Part shown: one piece after another, positions 53,352-60,888 of the stretch
How the letters are laid out: every line of letters starts with the position of its first letter
Numbering within the stretch: position 1 is the stretch's first letter
Translations under genes and position numbers: made by a program
Assembly (NCBI RefSeq): GCF_018131075.1
Contig: NZ_JAFCLS010000048.1
Coordinates: 1-64,000, forward strand
DNA from: Bradyrhizobium sp. JYMT SZCCT0428
GTDB lineage: Bacteria; Pseudomonadota; Alphaproteobacteria; Rhizobiales; Xanthobacteraceae
DNA length: 64,000 nucleotides
Direction of reading: 5' to 3'
Notes under the pieces: generated by a model
Seen by the model: only the letters and a program-made list of their open reading frames with translations
Databases searched by the model: none
What the model was told of the DNA's origin: nothing

Positions 53352-54749
53352 TCAGCCGCCGAACAACGTGTCGTAGAGCAACTTGACGTTCAGCGTCACG
53401 ATGATCCCGGCCACGATCCACGCCACCGTGGCGACCCAGCGGGAAATCGCAAAATCACCCATCTTGCGCCGGTCGGAAACGAAGCGCACCAGCGGGATCA
53501 CCGCGAACGGCAATTGCATCGACAGGATGACCTGGCTGAAGACCAGCAGGTTGGACGTGCCCTTCTCGCCATAGAGCGCGGTGACGATGACGACGGGGAC
53601 GATCGCGACGCCGCGGGTGATCAGACGCCGTGCCCAGTTCGGCAGGCGCAGGTGCAAAAAGCCTTCCATCACGATCTGGCCGGCCAGCGTCGCCGTCACC
53701 GTCGAGTTGAGGCCGGACGCCAGCAGCGCGACGGCGAACAGCGTCGAGGCGATCCCGAGGCCCAATAGCGGCGACAACAGCTCATACGCCTGCCCGATCT
53801 CGGCCACATCAGTACGGCCGCTGGAATGGAACGTCGAGGCGGCCACGATCAGGATCGCGGCGTTGATGAACAGCGCCAGCATCAGCGCGATGGTCGAGTC
53901 CGTCGTCGCCCATTTGATCGCGTCGCGGCGGCCCTCGTCGGTGCGCGGATAGGCGCGGGTCTGCACGATCGAGGAGTGCAGATAGAGATTATGCGGCATC
54001 ACGGTGGCGCCGATGATGCCGATCGCGATGTACAGCATCTCCGGATTGGTGACGATCTCGGTCGACGGCAGGAAGCCGCGCAACATCGCGGCAACCGGCG
54101 GCGCGGCGGCGAAGATCTGAATCGCAAAGCAGACCGCGATGACGATCAGAAGTGAGATGACGAAGGCTTCGAGGAAACGAAATCCCTTGTTCATCAGAAG
54201 CAGCAGCAGGAAGGCGTCGAGCGCGGTGATCAGCGCGCCGCCGATCAGGGGAATGCCGAACAGCAGCTTCAGCGCAATCGCGGTGCCGATCACTTCCGCC
54301 AGATCGCAGGCGATGATCGCGGCCTCGCAGGCCAGCCACAGCATGAAGTTGACGGGACGCGAAAAGCTGGCGCGGCAGGCCTGTGCGAGATCGCGGTCGG
54401 TGACGATGCCGAGCCGTGCGGCGAGCGCCTGCAGCAGGATCGCCATCAGGTTCGACAGCAGGATCACCGACAGCAGCGTGTAGCCGAACTTCGATCCGCC
54501 GGCGAGGTCGGTCGCCCAATTGCCGGGATCCATATAGCCGACGGAAACCAGATAGCCGGGCCCAAGAAACGCCAGCAGCCGGCGTACCCAATGGCCACCG
54601 AGCGGCACCGCGATGGTCGCGTTGACCTCGGGCAGACTGGCCTGCCTATTGGCGGCGGCGTCGGCACGCCAGCCGGCAGCGTCCTGCAAGGCCACAGTCC
54701 GTTTCTCCGAATTAGTCCCTCGGCCCAATTCGGGCGTTCGCGCATCCAT
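53352..54749 (-). CDS. mntH: Nramp-type Mn(II) transporter
   Basis: This 465-residue inner-membrane metal-proton symporter has eleven or so membrane segments. The metal site is visible: GYMDPGNWATDLAGGSKFGY (first helix with Asp-Pro-Gly-Asn, about 71-90) and TVMPHNLYLHSSIVQTRAY (sixth helix). ATG 54749 is the start; the frame extends upstream into the promoter. A 22-bp palindromic element lies 30 bp upstream, matching the known control of B. japonicum mntH by the Fur/Mur repressor with manganese. It is divergent from the pspA-type operon. Confidence 0.92.
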   Translation of the reverse strand: MDARTPELGRGTNSEKRTVALQDAAGWRADAAANRQASLPEVNATIAVPLGGHWVRRLLAFLGPGYLVSVGYMDPGNWATDLAGGSKFGYTLLSVILLSNLMAILLQALAARLGIVTDRDLAQACRASFSRPVNFMLWLACEAAIIACDLAEVIGTAIALKLLFGIPLIGGALITALDAFLLLLLMNKGFRFLEAFVISLLIVIAVCFAIQIFAAAPPVAAMLRGFLPSTEIVTNPEMLYIAIGIIGATVMPHNLYLHSSIVQTRAYPRTDEGRRDAIKWATTDSTIALMLALFINAAILIVAASTFHSSGRTDVAEIGQAYELLSPLLGLGIASTLFAVALLASGLNSTVTATLAGQIVMEGFLHLRLPNWARRLITRGVAIVPVVIVTALYGEKGTSNLLVFSQVILSMQLPFAVIPLVRFVSDRRKMGDFAISRWVATVAWIVAGIIVTLNVKLLYDTLFGG

Positions 54750-54778
54750 ATCAACAAGATGGCCGATAATCGTCCTTA

Positions 54779-54800
54779 TTGCAACTAATTTGCAACTGCA
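54779..54800. promoter_or_regulatory. Putative Fur/Mur-type metal box upstream of mntH
   Basis: Two TTGCAA elements (54779-54784 and 54790-54795) separated by CTAAT, followed by CTGCA. A nearly identical 22-bp element (18 of 22 positions) lies at 58577-58598 before the heme peroxidase gene. The site is 30 bp from the mntH start and 70 bp from the start of the divergent gene, so it could serve both. Confidence 0.65.
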
Positions 54801-54836
54801 TCTGGTGATCACGAAAATGATACCACCCCGACCTTG

Positions 54837-54859
54837 TAAAGCACTCAGGAAGTGCTTTA
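54837..54859. promoter_or_regulatory. Perfect 9-bp-arm palindrome before the PspA-fusion gene
   Basis: Arms TAAAGCACT (54837-54845) and AGTGCTTTA (54851-54859), exact reverse complements around CAGGA. It ends 11 bp before the ATG at 54870. It resembles an operator; no regulator gene is adjacent. A transcription start nearby would put it in the RBS area instead. Confidence 0.6.
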
Positions 54860-54869
54860 TGATCTACCC

Positions 54870-56000
54870 ATGATCAAATTACCTGCCGAGACCCCTGCTG
54901 CCACTCTGCGCTACGCGCTCGCCCCCGACGCAGCGGGCGTCGAAGCCATCGAGGCGACCTTTGCGGCCTATGACCGGATGATGCAGATCCTGGAGGACGT
55001 CGCGCCATCAGGCGCGAACCTGGTGTCGCTTCATGCGCAAGCCTACGAGAAAATTCGCATCGAGACCGGCCTGCCCGCACGTCTGGTGACCCTCGGCCTG
55101 CGCGACCGCGCCAGCTACGTGGCCGGAACCATGAACCGCCGAATCCCGCTCGACGACAAACTGTTCGCAATCAAGGGACCAACAACGCTGACCATCAGCA
55201 CAGTCAGAGGGCGCGTCATGGTTCCATTCGAAGTCCCGGGCTACCTCGCCGGTTGGGAAAGTCCCTTCCCGGCTCACCTGGTCTCAGACGGCCACGCTTA
55301 CGAGATCCACATCGGCGTCAAATCGACATCAATCCAACCGGAGGAGAAGACCATGGTCCATGAAGGTATCCTCGCACGCAGCGGCCGCCTGCTTGCCGCC
55401 ATCGCCAGTCAGGCGATTGACGATGTGGAAGACAACAACAAGGTGGCTCTCGTCAAACAGGCGATCCGCGAGATCGACGCCGGCGCCGACGAGGCGCGCA
55501 GCGCGCTCGGCAAGTCCCGCGCCGAAGAATTCCGTCTCAAGCGGCGACGTGAGGAGCTGGACAGCGAAGTCGCCGCCTTGACCGCAAAGGTCCGCCTGGC
55601 GGTCTCCGAGAACCGCGAAGACCTCGCGCGCGCCGGCGTCGCGCGTCAGATCGATCTGGAATCCCAGGGCACGGCACTGGAGCGGGCGATGGAATTCGTC
55701 CAGCTCGAAATCGAGGAACAGACCCAGGCGCTGCAGGCGATGCTGGGCGCGCGCCGGGAAGCCGAGGCGCGGCTTGCCGATCTCGAGAAAAGCATCGCGC
55801 AACATGCCCCGCAGGAGGCCGGCCGCTCCGCCCCGGCTTCGAAAACGGCCAAAGCCGAACGGGCCATGGCCGCGATCTCGCGTGTGACCGGCGTCCCCTC
55901 AGGCAGCGCGTCTGGCGACAAGGACCTCGATGAACTCGACCGGCTGCATCGCGAAAAAGCGATCAGCGAACGTCTCGCGCAGATCAAATCCTCGCAATGA
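54870..56000 (+). CDS. PspA/IM30 protein with N-terminal TnpB-like (OrfB N-terminal) domain
   Basis: This 376-residue protein has two parts. Residues 162-376 are a PspA/IM30 coiled coil: ILARSGRLLAAIASQAIDDV, KVALVKQAIREIDAGADEAR, then long Glu/Arg-rich helices and a Ser/Ala linker before a C-terminal helix. PspA proteins bind stressed membranes. Residues 1-160 do not belong to PspA; they resemble the non-catalytic N-terminal region of TnpB-type IS605 transposases: ATLRYALAPDA start, GLPARLVTLGLRDRASYVA, and LDDKLFAIKG with TLTISTVRGRVMVPFEVPGY and LVSDGHAYEIHIGVK. No RuvC motif follows. A strong GGAGGAG and ATG at 55353 could also give a separate 215-residue PspA. It overlaps the next gene by four bases. 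Confidence 0.8.
   Translation: MIKLPAETPAATLRYALAPDAAGVEAIEATFAAYDRMMQILEDVAPSGANLVSLHAQAYEKIRIETGLPARLVTLGLRDRASYVAGTMNRRIPLDDKLFAIKGPTTLTISTVRGRVMVPFEVPGYLAGWESPFPAHLVSDGHAYEIHIGVKSTSIQPEEKTMVHEGILARSGRLLAAIASQAIDDVEDNNKVALVKQAIREIDAGADEARSALGKSRAEEFRLKRRREELDSEVAALTAKVRLAVSENREDLARAGVARQIDLESQGTALERAMEFVQLEIEEQTQALQAMLGARREAEARLADLEKSIAQHAPQEAGRSAPASKTAKAERAMAAISRVTGVPSGSASGDKDLDELDRLHREKAISERLAQIKSSQ
55340..55355 (+). promoter_or_regulatory. Internal ribosome-binding site and ATG for a PspA-only product
   Basis: GGAGGAG lies at 55340-55346, then AAGACC, then ATG at 55353. It stands exactly at the junction between the TnpB-like and PspA parts, in frame. In normal PspA proteins the chain starts near here. 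Confidence 0.6.
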
Positions 56001-56659
56001 GCACCGTGATCGACCTCCTGCTGGCGGCGGACGTCCGGCCATTCACGATTGCCGCGGCGATCGTGATCGTGCTGGCCATCATCGAACTGCTGTCGACGAT
56101 GGTTGGGCTTTCGCTCAGCCACATCGTCGGCAAGGACGTCGAGGTCGAGGCCGACGGTCACAGCGCCATCTCCGGCCTGTTCCTCTGGATCAATGCGGGA
56201 CGCGTTCCGCTTCTGATCCTCCTGCTGCTGACGCTTGGAATCTTTTCGATTGCAGGATTTTTTCTGCAGGCCATCGCGCACAGCGTCGGAATTTCCATCC
56301 CCGCCCCGATCGCCGCCGTCGTCGCCATCATCGGCACCATACCGGCCGTCAGAGCCACCAGCCGCGGTATCGCGCGCGTAATCCCGCGTGACGAGACCTA
56401 TGCGGTCGATGATTCCGATTTCGTTGGTCAGGTCGCTGTGGTTTCGATCGGTCCGCTCGACCAGGGACTGCCCGGCCGCGTCCGTCTCAAGGATGTCTTC
56501 GGCAACTGGCACTCTGTGCCGGCGCGCGCCGCCCACGATTCGAACGCGCTTGCGGTCGGCAGCAACGTGTTGCTGGTCGACCGCGACACCAAGAGCTTTA
56601 TCGCCATCTCCGCACCAGCCGACCTCATTGCACAACAGCAGTCATCAGACAGGGCATAA
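55997..56659 (+). CDS. YqiJ-like OB-fold membrane protein (DUF1449)
   Basis: This 220-residue protein has three or four hydrophobic segments (TIAAAIVIVLAIIELLSTMV, about 16-35; VPLLILLLLTLGIFSIAGFF; APIAAVVAIIGTIPAV) and a C-terminal OB-fold-like domain (FVGQVAVVSIGPLDQGLPGR, about 141-160; NVLLVDRDTKSFIAI). It resembles E. coli YqiJ, which is encoded next to the flotillin YqiK; the same pairing occurs here. NfeD-like OB folds assist flotillin at the membrane. Four-base overlap upstream; two bases separate it from the flotillin. Confidence 0.85.
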   Translation: MSTVIDLLLAADVRPFTIAAAIVIVLAIIELLSTMVGLSLSHIVGKDVEVEADGHSAISGLFLWINAGRVPLLILLLLTLGIFSIAGFFLQAIAHSVGISIPAPIAAVVAIIGTIPAVRATSRGIARVIPRDETYAVDDSDFVGQVAVVSIGPLDQGLPGRVRLKDVFGNWHSVPARAAHDSNALAVGSNVLLVDRDTKSFIAISAPADLIAQQQSSDRA

Positions 56660-56660
56660 C

Positions 56661-58427
56661 ATGTGGGAACTTGCAGTACCGGTTTCTATCGGCGTCCTTC
56701 TCTTTGTCATCATCGGTTTCATGTTCGCGACGCTGTACCGGCGTTCGACCCGCGACGAAGCCTATGTGCGAACCGGCCTCGGCGGCCAGAAAGTCGTCCT
56801 CGACGGCGGCTCCGTCGTGCTTCCGGTTTTCCATTCGACGGCAGCCGTCAATCTGAAGACGTTGCGGCTGGAAGTCGCCCGCGGCGGTCCGGACTCGCTG
56901 ATCACCAAGGACCGCATGCGCGTCGACATCGGCGCCGAATTCTACGTCCGCGTCAAACCCGACATGTCGTCGATCGCACTGGCCGCGCAGACGCTCGGCA
57001 ACCGCACCAACGACGCCGCTGAATTGCGCGAACTGATCGAGGCGAAATTCGTCGATGGCCTGCGCTCGGTCGCCGCCACCATGCATCTCGAAGAGCTGCA
57101 GGAACAGCGCGCGACCTTCGTCAAATCGGTGCAGGACGCGGTCGGCGCCGACATCCAGAACAACGGCCTCGAGCTTGAATCGGTTTCGCTGACGCGGCTG
57201 GACCAGAGCGACATCAAGCATTTCAATCCGAGCAATTTCTTCGACGCGCACGGCCTCACCACGCTGACCAAGATCACCAAGGAGCGTGAGCAGGAGCGCA
57301 ACCAGATCGTCCGCACCACCGAGGTCAACATCGCGCAGCAGGACCTGGTCGCGCGCCAGACCACGCTGACGATCGAGAGCACCAAGCGCGAGGCGGAACT
57401 GGCGCAGCAGCGCGACATCGCCAACAAGACCGCCGCGATGCGCGCGCAGACCGCGCAGGTCGAGCAGACGGCGTTGCAGAACGAGGCCGAATACCGCATC
57501 CAGCAGGAACTGGCCGTCGCCAACGTCCAGACCGAAGCCAACCAGGCCCGCGACACCAAGAAGATCGAGGCTGATCTGGCGGTGAAGCGCCGCACCACCG
57601 AAATGGAGCGTGATCTCCAGATCGTGGCGCAGGAAGCGGCGATCGTCGTCGCCACCAAGAACAAGGAGCAATCCGAAGCGCAGACCATCGCCGAGACGGC
57701 GCGCGCGCTTGCGATCGCAGCCGAAGAAAAGGTCACGACGGCACGGGCCACCGAAATCGCCGAGCGCGACAAGATCATCAACGTGATCGCGGCGCGCAAG
57801 GTGGCGGAAACCGATGCGATGCCGATCACCGTGATGGCGGAAGCCGAACGGCAGGCCGCCGCCAACAAGGCGGAAGCGATCAATGTGCTCGCCAAGGCCG
57901 ACGCCGACGCCGCAACCACGCGCGCGACCGGCGTCAAGGCGCTCGGTGAAGCCGAAGCCGAAGTGGCGGCGCTCAAGGCCGAGGCCCGCAACAAGCTCGG
58001 TGCCGAGATGATCGAATACGACCTCAACCTCGCCCGCATCAACATCATTCCGAGCGCGCTGGCCGAAGCGGTCAAGCCGATCGAGAAGATCTCCGACATC
58101 CGGATATTCGATACCGGCGGCATGCTGGGCCGCGGCGGCGGCAACGGCGCGATGAATGGCGGCGGCAACGGCGGTCTCGGGCTCGGCGACGGTCTCGCCG
58201 CGCAGCTATTGTCGGTATCGGCGTTCAAGCCGATGATCGACAGGATTCTCGCCGAAGCCGGCTTCCCGGCTGGCCCCGACGGCATGACCAGCCTGTTGAA
58301 TGCGCTGCGTGCCGGCAGCGACCCGCTGACTGAAGTGGAGGCGCCAGCGGCGCCGGTTGCCTCCGCGGATACCCCACCCAACACCATCTCCGGAACGGGC
58401 AAGGCGACGCTCGGACCGAAATCGTAG
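56661..58427 (+). CDS. YqiK-like flotillin (SPFH/Band 7 protein)
   Basis: This 588-residue flotillin has an N-terminal membrane anchor (VPVSIGVLLFVIIGFMFATL, about 6-25), a Band 7 domain (from EAYVRTGLGGQKVVLDGG), a long Ala/Glu/Gln coiled coil (about 220-450) with many EAE/QAE repeats, and a C-terminal region with Gly/Asn-rich linker (GGGNGAMNGGGNGGLG, about 493-508). Flotillins organise membrane microdomains and are linked to envelope stress responses. Third gene of the PspA-YqiJ-YqiK operon; a strong terminator follows. Confidence 0.92.
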   Translation: MWELAVPVSIGVLLFVIIGFMFATLYRRSTRDEAYVRTGLGGQKVVLDGGSVVLPVFHSTAAVNLKTLRLEVARGGPDSLITKDRMRVDIGAEFYVRVKPDMSSIALAAQTLGNRTNDAAELRELIEAKFVDGLRSVAATMHLEELQEQRATFVKSVQDAVGADIQNNGLELESVSLTRLDQSDIKHFNPSNFFDAHGLTTLTKITKEREQERNQIVRTTEVNIAQQDLVARQTTLTIESTKREAELAQQRDIANKTAAMRAQTAQVEQTALQNEAEYRIQQELAVANVQTEANQARDTKKIEADLAVKRRTTEMERDLQIVAQEAAIVVATKNKEQSEAQTIAETARALAIAAEEKVTTARATEIAERDKIINVIAARKVAETDAMPITVMAEAERQAAANKAEAINVLAKADADAATTRATGVKALGEAEAEVAALKAEARNKLGAEMIEYDLNLARINIIPSALAEAVKPIEKISDIRIFDTGGMLGRGGGNGAMNGGGNGGLGLGDGLAAQLLSVSAFKPMIDRILAEAGFPAGPDGMTSLLNALRAGSDPLTEVEAPAAPVASADTPPNTISGTGKATLGPKS

Positions 58428-58471
58428 TCGCCATGACGGCCTGATCCGCCGTCAAGATCGCAAATTGAGAG

Positions 58472-58504
58472 AAGCCCGCCGCAGTCGATGCGGCGGGCTT
58501 TTTT
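58472..58504 (+). terminator. Rho-independent terminator of the pspA-yqiJ-yqiK operon
   Basis: Twelve-bp stem AAGCCCGCCGCA / TGCGGCGGGCTT with a 5-base loop, followed by TTTT. It is 45 bp past the flotillin stop. Confidence 0.95.
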
Positions 58505-58576
58505 GCGCCTGTCGGATACGGCGCGTTCGTCCCTCTTCATTTCCTTATTGCAAATGCCTCTCATTAGTGACACTAG

Positions 58577-58598
58577 TTGCGAATAATTCGCAATTGCA
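58577..58598. promoter_or_regulatory. Putative Fur/Mur-type metal box upstream of the heme peroxidase
   Basis: Perfect 7-bp arms TTGCGAA / TTCGCAA with a TAA centre (58577-58593), extended by TTGCA. It matches the mntH element at 18 of 22 positions. It ends 18 bp before the start codon, which would allow strong repression. Confidence 0.65.
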
Positions 58599-58615
58599 AG
58601 TCAGGGAGGCGGTCG

Positions 58616-60676
58616 ATGCGTCAGCTCAAGCGGGCTTTTGGCGGCAGGGACGGAGACCATGACGATTTCCACTTCGGCAATTTTTCCCAGCATTTTTTCC
58701 TGCCGCACCAGGCTCACGGTTCACATGGCTCGCACGATGCCCTCCCCTCTCACGGATCTCATGGTTCTCACGGGGGCCACGGCTCTCATGGCCCGCATGA
58801 CTGCCAACCGGGTCCGCAGCCGGTAAAAATCGAGTACCGCAGCTTCGACGGCTCGCAGAACAACCGGTCGGATTCCACCCTTAACGCCGCCGGCACTGAA
58901 TTCGCACGGATCGGCACGGCGCATTTTGCCGACGGCATTTCGGTGCCGCTGGGCGGCAACAATCCACGCACCATCAGCAATCTCGTGGTCGGCGCCGGCG
59001 ATGCCGACGTGGCGAACCCGGAAGGCGTTTCCGCGTTCATGTATGCCTGGGGCCAGTTCATCGACCATGATATGACGCTAACGCGGACCGACGGCGTCAA
59101 CGACATCAGCGTCGTCGTTCCCGCTGGCGATCCCGTCTTCCCGGCCGGCTCCATCATTCGGATCACCCGCGCCGTGATCGATCCCACGACCGGTCCGGGC
59201 ACATCCAATCTGGCGATGGCGGTCAATTCCAATTCCGCCTGGCTCGACGCCTCGATGGTCTACGGGTCTAGCGCGGCGATCGCGGCCAGCCTGCGCACCG
59301 CCGACGGCCACATGAAGACGTCGGCGGGAGACAATTTGCCCATCGTCAACGGCATGGTGGTGGCTGGCGACGGCCGTGCTGCGGAAAATCCGGCGCTGAC
59401 CGCGCTGCAGACGCTGTTCGTGCGCGAACACAATTACCAGGTCGACAAACTGCATCATGAGCATCCGAACTGGAGCGGCGACCAGCTCTACAATTACGCC
59501 CGCGCCATCGTGTCGGCGGAAATCGCCAACATCACCTATTCGGAATTCCTGCCGAACCTCGTCGGCAAGGACGCGCTGACGCCCTATGACGGCTATGACC
59601 CCAATGTCGATCCGCATTTGACGCTGGAATTCGTCGCCGCGGCGTTCCGCTTTGGACATTCGATCGTGTCGGGTGAAACCGAAGGCCTTGCGGAAAACGG
59701 TGAGGTCATCGCCGGCTCCGAGGAGGACCTGAAAGACGTGTTCTTCCAGCCGGCGGCCAACTTCATCGACAATGGCGGCGCCGACGGACAACTGCGCCAT
59801 CTGGCCGCCGATCCGTCGCAGGCGCTCGATGCGCGCATCGTCGAGGATCTGCGCAACTTTCTGGTCGATGCGCCGGTGTCGATGGATCTCGCCGCGATCA
59901 ACATCCAGCGCGCGCGCGACCTCGGCCTCGGCACGCTCAACCAGACTCGTGAAGCGCTCGGCCTCGACCCCTACACGGATTTCAGCCAGATCACGAGCGA
60001 CCCGGAGACGCTGGCCGGATTGAAGGCGGCCTACGGCAATGTCAACAATGTCGGCCTGTGGACCGGCGGCCTGTCGGAAAACCATGTCCCCGGCGCGCTG
60101 GTCGGCGAAACCTTTCAAGCCATCCTGACGATGCAGTTCGAGGCGCTGCGCGACGGCGACCGGCTCTGGTTCGAGAACCAGGGCTTCGATGCCAAGACGT
60201 TGTCCGAGATCAAGGGCACGACGCTCGCCGACATCATTCTGCGCAATACCGACACCAAGCATATCCAGGACGACGTCTTCGTCACCTACGTGCGGCACAC
60301 CGGCCTTGCCGGCGGCGTCGAGTCCGAAGACCCCGACGCCCGCCAGATCGTCATCGGCTCCGATGGCACCGACACCCTGATCGGCGGTCCGCAGGGCGAT
60401 TACCTGTTCGCCGGAACCGGCAAGCAGACCATGACAGGCCATGCCGGCGCGGATCGTTTCGTGTTCGATTCCGGCGCCACCAAAGCCAGGATCACCGACT
60501 TCGATCCCGACGTCGATCTGCTGGTGTTCAAACACGCCGGCCGTCTCGACTTTCGCGACGTGAAAATCTCCGGCAATCACGGCAACACGATCGTGCAGGT
60601 CGGCGACGACTGGATCGAATTGACGGGCGTGCGGCCCTATGAACTCAGCAAGCACGACTTTCTGCTCGACGTCTGA
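58616..60676 (+). CDS. Animal-type heme peroxidase with His-rich N-terminus and RTX-like tail
   Basis: This 686-residue protein is a peroxidase of the animal heme type. The distal site FMYAWGQFIDHDMTL (His151) and the proximal AFRFGHSIV are clear, as is FVREHNYQVDKL. The first 61 residues hold 13 His, with HGS repeats (about 34-62) that may bind metal; no Sec signal is visible. The C-terminal 100 residues hold RTX-like motifs (GSDGTDTLIGGPQGDYLFAG; GHAGADRFVFDSG), suggesting Ca2+ binding and type I secretion. No secretion genes are near. GGGAGG precedes the ATG, and a metal-box palindrome lies upstream. Confidence 0.9.
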   Translation: MRQLKRAFGGRDGDHDDFHFGNFSQHFFLPHQAHGSHGSHDALPSHGSHGSHGGHGSHGPHDCQPGPQPVKIEYRSFDGSQNNRSDSTLNAAGTEFARIGTAHFADGISVPLGGNNPRTISNLVVGAGDADVANPEGVSAFMYAWGQFIDHDMTLTRTDGVNDISVVVPAGDPVFPAGSIIRITRAVIDPTTGPGTSNLAMAVNSNSAWLDASMVYGSSAAIAASLRTADGHMKTSAGDNLPIVNGMVVAGDGRAAENPALTALQTLFVREHNYQVDKLHHEHPNWSGDQLYNYARAIVSAEIANITYSEFLPNLVGKDALTPYDGYDPNVDPHLTLEFVAAAFRFGHSIVSGETEGLAENGEVIAGSEEDLKDVFFQPAANFIDNGGADGQLRHLAADPSQALDARIVEDLRNFLVDAPVSMDLAAINIQRARDLGLGTLNQTREALGLDPYTDFSQITSDPETLAGLKAAYGNVNNVGLWTGGLSENHVPGALVGETFQAILTMQFEALRDGDRLWFENQGFDAKTLSEIKGTTLADIILRNTDTKHIQDDVFVTYVRHTGLAGGVESEDPDARQIVIGSDGTDTLIGGPQGDYLFAGTGKQTMTGHAGADRFVFDSGATKARITDFDPDVDLLVFKHAGRLDFRDVKISGNHGNTIVQVGDDWIELTGVRPYELSKHDFLLDV

Positions 60677-60766
60677 TGGGTCAGCAAGACGTGGATGGCC
60701 GGGACGAGTGTTTGGCCCCGGACAGATCACTGGTGTTGGGAGACATAGCTGACACATCAAGGTGAG

Positions 60767-60798
60767 AAACCTCCACACTTCACGTGTGGAGGTTTTTT
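60767..60798 (+). terminator. Rho-independent terminator of the peroxidase gene
   Basis: Twelve-bp stem AAACCTCCACAC / GTGTGGAGGTTT with a 5-base loop and T-run. It is about 90 bp past the stop. Confidence 0.95.
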
Positions 60799-60888
60799 CG
60801 TTGCCCCACAGCTTGTCGGGAAACGGGTGGGTTGGACCGTCCTGTCGTCGGACAATGAGGGCCAATAAAGCCATCAGGGAATCGCACC

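Noticed and set aside
54870..55352. IS200/IS605 insertion remnant as a mobile element
   Set aside because: There is no tnpA, no terminal hairpin, no RuvC part and no frameshift; the stretch is an uninterrupted part of a coding gene, so I treat it as a domain rather than a decayed IS.
56942..58573. A 543-codon minus-strand frame antisense to the flotillin
   Set aside because: Ser/Ala/Arg-rich shadow of the Ala/Glu-rich coiled-coil gene.
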